DNA of 35,263 bases, taken from IMG/VR virus record IMGVR_UViG_3300031576_000196, positions 1-35,263 of that record, one strand, 5' to 3'. Origin of the DNA: a virus. Both the position numbers and the translations under genes were made by a program. Positions 14,724-20,368 of this stretch are shown piece by piece. The notes beneath the pieces were generated by a model. It saw only the letters and a list, made by a program, of their open reading frames with translations, had not been told where the DNA came from and did no database searches. How positions within the stretch are numbered: position 1 is the first letter of the stretch; every line of letters starts with the position of its first letter.

Positions 14724-14951
14724 TTATTTGCCCTGTTTCCGGGCACTTAGGGAGTTTGGCACAGCCTCCGCCAACTGCTCACGGCGCGCCCGGATCGCCA
14801 GCACCAGTTCCTCAGAATACTGGCGCTCGCCATTCCGCCAGTTCCGGAAGCGGGGGGCTAAGGGGATGTCGCCGGCGCGCTCCCAGCGCAGCAGCGTTGA
14901 TACCGAAACCCCTACCATTTCAGCCACTTGGGAGATGCGGTACTTGGGCAT
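14724..14951 (-). CDS. MerR-like HTH regulator (minimal)
   Basis: A 75-aa protein, ATG at 14951. PKYRISQVAEMVGVSVSTLL, then RWERAGDIP, is the classic N-terminal HTH and wing of the MerR family; the effector domain is absent. It is the first gene of the minus strand and its upstream region carries three 10-bp iterons, so autoregulation of the divergent region is plausible. A DNA-binding switch protein is the best guess. Confidence 0.82.
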   Translation of the reverse strand: MPKYRISQVAEMVGVSVSTLLRWERAGDIPLAPRFRNWRNGERQYSEELVLAIRARREQLAEAVPNSLSARKQGK

Positions 14952-14970
14952 AGTGGGCTTGCCGTAGTTT

Positions 14971-15000
14971 AACCCCAGTCAACCCCATTCAAACCCAGTC
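14971..15000. repeat. Three tandem 10-bp iterons in the divergent control region
   Basis: AACCCCAGTC, AACCCCATTC and AAACCCAGTC follow each other without spacer, period exactly 10 (one helical turn). They lie 20-49 nt upstream of the MerR-like gene, between it and the plus-strand genes. On the minus strand they overlap a weak promoter-like pair (TTGAAT...TAAACT). Same-face spacing suits cooperative binding of a small HTH protein. Confidence 0.6.
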
Positions 15001-15004
15001 ATGT

Positions 15005-15032
15005 GGGTGCAACTCATGGCACCCCTGTTTTT
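15005..15032 (+). terminator. Hairpin plus T-run in a leader (attenuator-like)
   Basis: GGGTGC (15005-15010) and GCACCC (15019-15024) form a perfect 6-bp stem with an 8-nt loop, followed by CTG and TTTTT. In plus orientation this has the form of a short intrinsic terminator, but it lies upstream of the plus-strand genes, so an attenuator or an operator are both possible. Confidence 0.4.
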
Positions 15033-15132
15033 CGCTTGCGGGCGGGCATCTACTGGTTGCAGGGTAGTAGACAGTAGAACCGCTCTCGCCTCACGGCATT
15101 GAGGTGACCCAAACCTGGCAGCCCGATACTGG

Positions 15133-15387
15133 TTGCGCACGGACGACCCGGTCTTTTCCCACTGGATTCGCAAGGGCACGAAACGCTCTCTGCTGAAGCG
15201 CGGACAGGCGCGGGAGTTGCCAGACGGTACGCTTGAAGAAATTGCCCGCCACAGGGTCAATGGGCACGCGCGATCGGTCTTTTTCGACAACGTGCTGCGC
15301 GGGGAGTGGCGCGCTAGGCCATCCGGTCCCTTTGGCATTTCCGTGATGCAGTTCGAAGCCGTTCGAAGGTTCCGCTTCCTTCCATGA
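15133..15387 (+). CDS. Basic protein, function unknown
   Basis: 84 aa from the TTG at 15133; a CTG at 15115 with GAGGTGA 7 nt upstream would add LAARYW and may be the real start. The sequence is basic and helical (DPVFSHWIRKGTKRSLLKRG, QARELPDGTLEEIARH, ARSVFFDNVLRGEW). The stop overlaps the next gene's ATG (ATGA), which supports it over the antisense ORF. Possibly nucleic-acid binding; no family recognised. Confidence 0.5.
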   Translation: MRTDDPVFSHWIRKGTKRSLLKRGQARELPDGTLEEIARHRVNGHARSVFFDNVLRGEWRARPSGPFGISVMQFEAVRRFRFLP

Positions 15388-15596
15388 TTCCAGACACCCT
15401 CACGATTGAACAGTTCTGGCTCCTGGTAGGCGGCTACTGGGTGTTCTCTGCGGGTGTTGGTGCTCTCGAATCGCCGGACGAGCACAGCGGCAAACTATAC
15501 CGCTGGGCCTTCCGTTTTCTCAATACTTTGGCCGGCAATCTGAGCCGTGCCTTCGCTTCCAAAATCCCTGGCGTCAATGGAGGCGCCAAGCCATGA
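15384..15596 (+). CDS. Small membrane-associated protein
   Basis: A 70-aa protein, ATG at 15384 (ATGA overlap). An N-terminal hydrophobic, aromatic segment (QFWLLVGGYWVFSAGVGAL, residues about 9-27) is a likely TM helix, followed by an amphipathic helix (LYRWAFRFLNTLAGNLSRAF). The stop overlaps the lipoprotein start (ATGA). It resembles small holin-like proteins in topology, but the context here is an envelope-protein cluster, not the SleB lysis genes. Confidence 0.65.
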   Translation: MIPDTLTIEQFWLLVGGYWVFSAGVGALESPDEHSGKLYRWAFRFLNTLAGNLSRAFASKIPGVNGGAKP

Positions 15597-16051
15597 TTTT
15601 CCTGTTCCATTCACGCCGCGCCGCAGCAGCCTTGCTGCTGCTGTGCCTGGCGGCTACGGGCTGCAATGACGACGATGTGCGCAAGGCCGCACGTGCGGCA
15701 GATGGCATCGCTTCGGGCCTGGCTGGCGTGCAGAAGGTCAATGTGATCCTGTACCAGGGTGAGCTCATCTCGAAAGATGAGACCAAGGCCATTGCCGTAC
15801 TGGTCCAGCAAGGCACATTGGCGAATGACGAGTTCATTGCCAAGGCGCGCACCCTGCGCGACCTTGATCCGGGAAACAAGGCCCTTATGCTGCAATGGTT
15901 CGGAGAAGTCTCGGCTTCCCTCGACAAGCTGAACCGGGAGGGCGTGCTCCACGTGAAGAATCCAGAAGCCCAAGCCAGACTGAGTGTGGCTTTTGCCTCA
16001 GTGAAAGCAGGAGCGGACATCATCGCCAGCCTGCTGGGAGGCGCGCAATGA
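15593..16051 (+). CDS. Phage-encoded lipoprotein
   Basis: A 152-aa protein, ATG at 15593. A signal sequence (AAAALLLLCLA) ends in the lipobox ATGC with Cys24 as lipidation site; the Asp residues directly after it would favour inner-membrane retention by the E. coli +2 rule. The mature part is helical (RKAARAADGIASGLAGVQKV, then EFIAKARTLRDLDPGNKALM). It lies between a TM protein and a 62-aa protein with ATGA overlaps on both sides, so the three are co-translated. Possible roles are superinfection exclusion or an outer spanin; neither is proven. Confidence 0.75.
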   Translation: MIFLFHSRRAAAALLLLCLAATGCNDDDVRKAARAADGIASGLAGVQKVNVILYQGELISKDETKAIAVLVQQGTLANDEFIAKARTLRDLDPGNKALMLQWFGEVSASLDKLNREGVLHVKNPEAQARLSVAFASVKAGADIIASLLGGAQ

Positions 16052-16236
16052 GTCCTGTGGACAGCAATGCGACCATCATCCTGGCTGCACAACTGGCGCA
16101 GGTAGCCTTGGAACTGCTGTCCAGGATCAAGCAGCAGGAAGGGCTGACGAACGACCAGCTCTTTGACCGAGGAGCCGTCACCAACGCCGCAACCCGCCGC
16201 CAGATCGCGGCGTACTTGGACAGCCTGGAAGGCTGA
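16048..16236 (+). CDS. Small helical protein, function unknown
   Basis: A 62-aa protein; ATG at 16048 overlaps the lipoprotein stop (ATGA). Two helices: ATIILAAQLAQVALELLSRI, amphipathic or hydrophobic, and TRRQIAAYLDSLEG. Coupled to the lipoprotein, so possibly a partner. Confidence 0.6.
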   Translation: MSPVDSNATIILAAQLAQVALELLSRIKQQEGLTNDQLFDRGAVTNAATRRQIAAYLDSLEG

Positions 16237-16244
16237 GGGGGGCG

Positions 16245-16273
16245 TTATTTTTCGTCTCAAAATGAGATATGCT
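16245..16273 (+). promoter_or_regulatory. Candidate promoter with palindromic operator
   Basis: A TTATTT box (16245-16250) and TATGCT (16268-16273) are separated by 17 bp. The end of that spacer is the perfect inverted repeat TCTCAAAATGAGA (16255-16267). An operator within the spacer is a common repressor layout. It is the only large gap in this plus cluster, upstream of the 54-aa gene now split by the transposon. The -35 match is weak. Confidence 0.4.
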
Positions 16274-16284
16274 GGCCCCAGCGC

Positions 16285-16410
16285 ATGCTTTCCCAGCGCA
16301 GAGGAGGAGGATGGGATAAGCCAGAGCGGTTCGGGCCGGGTTTTGCCTGCCTTGCAACCTTGGCGAAGAACGTCAAAGCACCCGCAATCCCCGAAGCTCG
16401 GCCCGAATGA
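16285..16410 (+). CDS. Possible 41-aa ORF
   Basis: ATG at 16285 to TGA at 16410 gives MLSQRRGGGWDKPERFGPGF followed by a helix-like ACLATLAKNVKAPAIPEARPE. Composition is coding-like and the stop lies 6 nt before the next ATG. It starts about 12 nt after the proposed -10, so it would be almost leaderless, or the promoter is elsewhere. No family. Confidence 0.35.
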   Translation: MLSQRRGGGWDKPERFGPGFACLATLAKNVKAPAIPEARPE

Positions 16411-16457
16411 AACCCCATGGAGCGCCTGACCGAATACGAGATTGACCAGGCAGCGGC

Positions 16458-16465
16458 CCGCATTC
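16458..16465. repeat. Target site duplication, left copy
   Basis: CCGCATTC directly precedes the left inverted repeat and is repeated at 18622-18629 directly after the right one. Eight bases is the usual duplication length for the IS1595 family. Confidence 0.88.
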
Positions 16466-16489
16466 GGCAACAATATACTTGCGTAATCA
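16466..16489 (+). repeat. Left terminal inverted repeat of the transposon
   Basis: Starts GGCAACAATATACTTG and ends AATCA at 16489. It pairs with the right end over 24 bp with 5 mismatches (positions 3, 6, 17, 18, 19). Confidence 0.88.
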
Positions 16490-16539
16490 GTAAGTCAAGC
16501 GGACAATGGGGCCATGCGGCTGGCAGGATTCGGGCGCTC

Positions 16540-17427
16540 ATGTCTGGACTCCCCCCGCACAAACGGAGGCGCAGACGATTCATTGTGTTTCAGGCGTTCA
16601 TAGATGACAGCGGCTCTGGCGTTCCGGTCTTTGTGCTTTCGGGTTACGTTGCGCCCGTCTATTGGTGGGAGTCTTTCTCTGAAGAATGGCAGTCATTGCT
16701 TGATCAACCGCCAAAACTGAAATATTTCAAGATGCGCGAAGCGGCGCAACTCAGCGGCGAATTTTCGAGAATGAGAGTCGGCCAACGAAACGAAAGGATC
16801 AAAACGTTTTTTGACTTGATCCGGAAGGCAGCCCATCAGTCAGTCAGTGCGGTAATTCCCATGCAACCCTACCGGCGCATTGTTAAGGGCCGCATCAGGA
16901 AAGAGTGGGATGACCCCTATTTCATCGCATTATTCGACATCGTTAGTCTGCTTCTGGAGGGGCACTTCCGTCTGAAGTTTGCTGGTCGGGTGGAAAAAGA
17001 GTCTGTGCTTGACTTCATCTTTGATGACAATCCAAAACTGGCCGCAAAAGTACCTTACTGGTATCAACTCACGCGCTCACTGCTGCATCCGGTACTCAAA
17101 AAGTCCATTGGGGCCTCGGCTCGGTTTGAGGATGACCATGATTTTCTTCCTCTGCAAGCAGCGGACGCACAGTCTTGGTATTACCGCAGGGTGTTCGCTG
17201 AGAAGTTCGGCGATGAGCCATTCAAAGCAGATTTGCCCAAAGAGATCTTCGCGGAATTGGACAAGATCCCTTCCGCTCTTTCCTTCTGGTCGCCAATGAG
17301 AATGAGATACTTCGTGGAAGGCAGCAATCGGGGCAAGCCAGTCAAGGCGCAGGGAAAGCGTTTTAGTGAAATCAAGCGATTCAAGGATATTCACGATATC
17401 GTTGCAAATGCGGACATGGAATCATGA
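16540..17427 (+). CDS. DUF3800 protein, transposon passenger
   Basis: 295 aa from the ATG at 16540 (AGGA about 10 nt upstream); a GTG at 16585 is the other possible start. The frame further upstream belongs to the interrupted phage gene plus transposon end and should not be counted. Motifs: FQAFIDDSGS (Asp22, Asp23), FVLSGYVAP, a WW..F..EW helix, LKYFKMREA, LDFIFDDN (Asp162-163) and a late LQAADAQSWYYRR (Asp209). These are the acidic positions of the DUF3800 family, proposed to have an RNase H-like fold. No function is established to my knowledge; the acidic motifs suggest a metal-dependent nuclease, which is inference. The stop overlaps the small partner gene (ATGA). Confidence 0.87.
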   Translation: MSGLPPHKRRRRRFIVFQAFIDDSGSGVPVFVLSGYVAPVYWWESFSEEWQSLLDQPPKLKYFKMREAAQLSGEFSRMRVGQRNERIKTFFDLIRKAAHQSVSAVIPMQPYRRIVKGRIRKEWDDPYFIALFDIVSLLLEGHFRLKFAGRVEKESVLDFIFDDNPKLAAKVPYWYQLTRSLLHPVLKKSIGASARFEDDHDFLPLQAADAQSWYYRRVFAEKFGDEPFKADLPKEIFAELDKIPSALSFWSPMRMRYFVEGSNRGKPVKAQGKRFSEIKRFKDIHDIVANADMES

Positions 17428-17594
17428 CGAAGAAAGCATCCAATTACGACAACTTTGACCGCACCATGCGCAAGCTTATGGCGGTGTCACACAGAGAGCT
17501 AAAAGCCAAGCTGGATGCGGAGAAGCGCGCAAAAGCAAGAAAGCGGAAGGCTAAGAAACCTTCCGCTTCCCGCGCATCTGGCGGGGGTGCTTAG
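17424..17594 (+). CDS. Small basic DUF3800-partner protein (56 aa)
   Basis: ATG at 17424 overlaps the DUF3800 stop (ATGA). The sequence NYDNFDRTMRKLMAVSHREL, then KAKLDAEKRAKARKRKAKK and a SASRASGGG tail, is a short amphipathic helix followed by a very basic tail. I recall proteins of the form FDxTMRKxLxVSxxEL beside DUF3800 genes elsewhere, which supports a functional pair (partner, antitoxin-like or loading factor). Its TAG overlaps the transposase stop on the opposite strand. Confidence 0.75.
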   Translation: MTKKASNYDNFDRTMRKLMAVSHRELKAKLDAEKRAKARKRKAKKPSASRASGGGA

Positions 17595-18572
17595 AAAGCT
17601 GCTGTCGGTTGCGTTTCTCCAACCTTGCCAGTCAGTTCGGCATAGGTGAGGCGACGGCCCGCGATGTTGGCCAGCGACAGGTCGAAACGTTCGCGGTCGC
17701 TGAGGGGTTCGCGGTTCGGATGCTTGCGATTGTTGTAACGGAACATTTGCTCATCGAGGTAGCGGAACAAATGGAAAGGCTCGACACTAACGTAGGTTCC
17801 ATGAAGGCCGCGCTTAAGCAGGCTCCAGAAGTTCTCAAGGCCATTGGTGTGAACCTGTCCGCGAACGTAGCCTTCCGCATGGTCAATGACTTCATGCCCG
17901 TAGTTGTCAGCCAGTTCCTTGTAGGAAAGCAGCTTATCGGTGAATACCTGGGTGTCGGCCATGACGTGCTCGCGGACAATCTCGCACACAGCGGGAGCGC
18001 TACGATCCTTCGCCACCCGCGCCCGAATCTTCCCGCCCCGCTCAAGGACGCCAACAACCATTAGCCTTGTTGGCCATGCCGAGTTTCTTTGCCCGCTTGT
18101 GAAGATGGACGTTCCGAGCCTTCGCACCAATGAAGGTTTCGTCCACTTCGATTTGCTTTCCACCACCACCGAGTTTCCCGCCGAAGATGGACTGCATGGC
18201 CAGACGGATGCGATGCATCATGAACCAAGCACTCTTTTGGGTGACGCCGATAGTGCGGGCGACTTCGTAGCTGCTGACTCCGTTGCGGCAATTACAGAGC
18301 ATCCAGACCGCAGTAAGCCACTTATCCAGAGGAATGGGCGAGTCCTCAAAGATGGTTCCCGCCTTTGCGGAGAATTGGCGTTTGGCGTGGACGCTCTTGC
18401 ACTGCCACTTCCGCTGATTCTTGAGGAACACAACATCCTTGCGGCCACAGGCGGGGCAAATCACCTTACCGTTGGGCCAGCGAAGGCGAACCATGTACTC
18501 AAGAGAATTGTCGAGGTCACCGAAGTAGCGGATGGCCTCATGCAAAGTGTGGGGTTGTTTGTGGTGTTTCAT
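17591..18572 (-). pseudogene. IS1595-family transposase, frameshifted
   Basis: ATG at 18572. The N-terminus has a zinc ribbon (CPACGRKDVVF, WQCK) followed by FSAKAGTIFEDSPIPLDKW. The DDE domain begins with IEVDETFIGAKARN (first Asp), then, in the other frame, FTDKLLSYKELADNYGHEVI (second Asp) and GLENFWSLLKRGLHGTYVSV (Glu), ending with FRYNNRKHPNREPLSDRERF. The frames switch within GCTAATGGTTGTTGG near 18062; the interval is 982 nt (3n+1), and removing one A gives ...NKAMVVGVLERGGKIRAR and about 326 aa, a normal family length. Either an indel or a sequence error; family members are usually encoded by one ORF, so programmed shifting is less likely. Confidence 0.85.
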
Positions 18573-18597
18573 GCCCTACATACTAGGGCTTGAGAAG

Positions 18598-18621
18598 TGA
18601 TTTGTCAAGTATATTATTACC
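18598..18621 (-). repeat. Right terminal inverted repeat of the transposon
   Basis: Read on the minus strand it starts GGTAATAATATACTTG and ends AATCA at 18598, matching the left end at 19 of 24 positions, with the shared core AATATACTTG. It lies just upstream of the transposase start. Confidence 0.88.
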
Positions 18622-18629
18622 CCGCATTC
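18622..18629. repeat. Target site duplication, right copy
   Basis: CCGCATTC, identical to 16458-16465. The phage gene resumes at 18630 with AGTACCACGAG, in frame with the left part once one copy is removed. Confidence 0.88.
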
Positions 18630-18744
18630 AGTACCACGAGCGGGAGGCCGCCGACCTGCGCTCCCAAGTGCGCCAAGAGATCACCTTCTGGGGCAACCAG
18701 CGGCGCCGGACCATCCGTGGCCGGCTGTTCGAGTTCGCTGCCTG

Positions 18745-19083
18745 ATGCCCACCGCTGCCAAGGCGAAGCCCGAGCTGGATGTGGTGGAAGATTCGGATGG
18801 TGGCCTAATGCCGACCGCCAGCAAAGCTGAGAAGAAGGCGGGAACGCGGGTGGAGACTGACTCCCTTGGCGAAAAAGTTCAAGAGTATTTGCGTGAACTG
18901 GAACTCGGCCGTTACCACTATAAGAAGGCAGACCAGTTAATGGATGAGTTAGAACTTGAGATGACGCCAGGTGAGGTCGTGCAACTGAGCGCCAAGAAGG
19001 TGGCGACCATGACTGACCGCGGCAGTCGTTTCAATGTGGGCATGAATGCCCGGCGTTTTCAGATCAAGGTGACGGTCAGCTGA
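18745..19083 (+). CDS. Small phage protein, function unknown
   Basis: A 112-aa protein, ATG at 18745 overlapping the stop of the interrupted gene (TGATG). The N-terminus has a short internal repeat (MPTAAKAKPE and MPTASKAEKK, about 21 residues apart), then a helical region (EKVQEYLRELELGRYHYKKA, DQLMDELELEM) and a C-terminal beta-like stretch (SRFNVGMNARRFQIKVTVS). A Lys-rich acidic/basic mix suggests protein or nucleic-acid binding. No family recognised. Confidence 0.65.
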   Translation: MPTAAKAKPELDVVEDSDGGLMPTASKAEKKAGTRVETDSLGEKVQEYLRELELGRYHYKKADQLMDELELEMTPGEVVQLSAKKVATMTDRGSRFNVGMNARRFQIKVTVS

Positions 19084-19094
19084 AAGAGGACCTT

Positions 19095-19283
19095 GTGCAA
19101 GTGAGCCGGGAAGCCGCCGAGAAGATTGCCGACCTGATGGAAAAGCAGTTGGTGCCCGTTCCCGACGGGCAGCTCTCGGTGCGGCTGCTGATGGACATGC
19201 CCGAAGTCCGAAGGGTGCTGGAAGAGCGGCGCACGCGCCGGGCACTGCTGCTGATGTCGGCCAGCGGCGTGCGCACGAATTGA
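19095..19283 (+). CDS. Small helical protein, function unknown
   Basis: A 62-aa protein, GTG at 19095 with GAGGA 5 nt upstream deciding the start; a GTG two codons later is possible. It is mostly helical and charged (SREAAEKIADLMEKQLVPV, MPEVRRVLEERRTRRALLLM). Follows the 112-aa gene closely; operon member. Confidence 0.6.
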   Translation: MQVSREAAEKIADLMEKQLVPVPDGQLSVRLLMDMPEVRRVLEERRTRRALLLMSASGVRTN

Positions 19284-19289
19284 GTCGCA

Positions 19290-19772
19290 GTGTCTCCTCA
19301 AGCGAGTTTCGCAGTCCTGCTGGTGGTGGCTGGCGTGCTGAATTCTGCGGATCAGCCCCAAGAACTGTACTGCCGGGTGCGGCCAGAGACGGGCGCGGTC
19401 TGCTGGGAAAACAAGGCCATTCCCATGGCCTTGTGGGAACCTGCCGCTCCTAAACTTCAAGCGGCGGTGTTCGCAGAGGACTCCGCGCCACCCGCCGACC
19501 AATTTTCGCGTATGGGCAAAGCCTGGTTTCAGTTCAAGGATGGAAGGGCCATGCCCCTGCTGCCCGCAGCCTTCATGGTGAAACCTCTGGGTGCGCTGCC
19601 CAGCCCTGTGCCCCAAGGAGTGATGGCCTGTGAGTTTTTCAAGCGGGTGCGCGGGGTAGGTGAGTACGAAGGCAAGCCGCTGATCGTGCAGGAAACCGTG
19701 CTCAAGTGCGGTGGGGCTTACTACCTGCTGAATGGGGTGCTGTTCCAAGGCTCCAAAACCGAGAGGCCATGA
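19290..19772 (+). CDS. Secreted protein, function unknown
   Basis: A 160-aa protein, GTG at 19290. Residues about 6-20 (SFAVLLVVAGVLNSA) form a signal peptide. The mature protein has four cysteines (LYCRVRP, AVCWENK, MACEFFK, LKCGGAYYL), consistent with two disulfides, and mixed beta-type sequence. It would act in the periplasm or outside. Its stop overlaps the next start (ATGA). No known family; a phage-encoded modifier of the host surface is possible. Confidence 0.65.
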   Translation: MSPQASFAVLLVVAGVLNSADQPQELYCRVRPETGAVCWENKAIPMALWEPAAPKLQAAVFAEDSAPPADQFSRMGKAWFQFKDGRAMPLLPAAFMVKPLGALPSPVPQGVMACEFFKRVRGVGEYEGKPLIVQETVLKCGGAYYLLNGVLFQGSKTERP

Positions 19773-20182
19773 GCAAGAACCGCCGCTATCTTGAGATCCA
19801 AGGCACTCCCGAACCGGAGCAGGAGCAGCCCTCGCTTGTCCCCATCACTGAGCCGGTAGCTGGCCAGGAGACCCAGGCCCGTCCGCAGCCGGGCGCCGGG
19901 ATTCGCGTAGGGCCTTTGCGACACCAACGCGGGCTGCTCGGCAATGACCTATCCGTGGCCGCCAGCGCGGCCGGCCAAGGGCCGGCCCTGGAAGCCATCC
20001 TCGTCATGTACGACGGCTCGGCGCTGTTCCGCGACCGCTTTGCGTCGCCGCTCCGCGAATTCAGCCGCCATTGGGCGCGCGTGGGCCAAGGAACCCCAGG
20101 AATGCACCACAAGCTGGAAGTGTCGGTGTGGGACGCCGACGGCAACGAGCACCGCGGCTCGGAGGAGTGGGACGATCAGTAA
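19769..20182 (+). CDS. Phage protein, function unknown
   Basis: A 137-aa protein; ATG at 19769 (ATGA overlap) sets the start, and the frame upstream shadows the secreted-protein gene. The N-terminal third is Pro/Glu/Gln-rich and probably disordered (EIQGTPEPEQEQPSLVPI); the rest is a compact domain (ALEAILVMYDGSALFRDRF, LREFSRHWARVGQGTPGMHH, LEVSVWDADGNEH). An acidic C-terminus follows. No family recognised. Confidence 0.6.
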   Translation: MSKNRRYLEIQGTPEPEQEQPSLVPITEPVAGQETQARPQPGAGIRVGPLRHQRGLLGNDLSVAASAAGQGPALEAILVMYDGSALFRDRFASPLREFSRHWARVGQGTPGMHHKLEVSVWDADGNEHRGSEEWDDQ

Positions 20183-20265
20183 GCGGCTGGCTGCGCGGCG
20201 CACGGGATGTGTGGCTGCTCGCCTTGGCGCTGATCGGGATCAGCTTCTGGGTTGGGCACTGCTGA
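20167..20265 (+). CDS. Possible 32-aa membrane peptide
   Basis: GTG at 20167, inside the 3' end of the previous gene, opens a 32-aa frame ending in a clear TM-like stretch (DVWLLALALIGISFWVGHC) after a basic start (RSVSGWLRGAR), the positive-inside pattern of small phage membrane peptides. Too short to be sure. Confidence 0.4.
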   Translation: MGRSVSGWLRGARDVWLLALALIGISFWVGHC

Positions 20266-20286
20266 ACTATATTTGGCGTGTATAGG

Positions 20287-20314
20287 GACGTTCCGCGCGC
20301 GCGCGCGGAACGTC
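20287..20314. repeat. Perfect 28-bp palindrome with (CG)n core
   Basis: GACGTTCCGCGCGC is followed immediately by its reverse complement with no loop; the centre lies between 20300 and 20301. The core is a run of alternating CG. It can form a cruciform or RNA hairpin; the 3' flank is CTTCTTCTCC rather than a pure T-run. It lies between the accessory cluster and the recombinase. Confidence 0.85.
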
Positions 20315-20337
20315 TTCTTCTCCAGGCGTCGTAGGGG

Positions 20338-20368
20338 CTTCACAGAATCCGGTTCTGTGAAGTTTTTT
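20338..20368 (+). terminator. Intrinsic terminator, or recombinase-type inverted site
   Basis: CTTCACAGAA and TTCTGTGAAG are perfect 10-bp inverted arms around TCCGG, followed by TTTTTT. This is the classic terminator form closing the accessory cluster. Two 10-bp inverted arms around a 5-bp spacer also resemble a tyrosine-recombinase core site, and the recombinase ORF begins right behind it. Confidence 0.75.

Larger units (their letters stand above)
16466..18621. mobile_element. IS1595-family transposon with DUF3800 passenger genes
   Basis: 2156 bp bounded by 24-bp terminal inverted repeats (19/24 identical, both starting with GG) and an 8-bp target duplication, interrupting a 54-aa phage gene. 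Contents: a leader, a DUF3800 gene and a 56-aa basic-protein gene (plus strand), then the transposase on the minus strand, convergent with a 4-nt stop overlap (17591-17594). IS1595 elements with passenger genes are known, but this cargo pair would make the element more than an insertion sequence. The transposase is frameshifted in this sequence, so the copy may be immobile. Confidence 0.88.
16417..18745 (+). pseudogene. 54-aa phage gene split by a transposon
   Basis: The two gene ends are 16417-16465 (MERLTEYEIDQAAARI) and 18630-18745 (QYHEREAADLRSQVRQEITF to RLFEFAA, TGA 18743-18745). Removing the 2156-bp element and one copy of the 8-bp duplication CCGCATTC joins them in frame into a 54-aa helical, charged protein. 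The stop overlaps the next gene's ATG (TGATG), as expected for an intact operon member. At present the 5' part runs in frame into the element's DUF3800 gene, which makes a chance N-terminal fusion frame. Function of the original protein is unknown. Confidence 0.85.

Noticed and set aside
15574-16473. 299-aa minus-strand ORF opposite the lipoprotein region
   Set aside because: Ser/Arg/Pro-rich shadow; the plus-strand genes are linked by ATGA overlaps and have a good lipobox.
16417-17427. 336-aa DUF3800 protein starting at 16417
   Set aside because: The first 49 nt are the interrupted phage gene and the next part is the transposon end. The real passenger start is inside the element.
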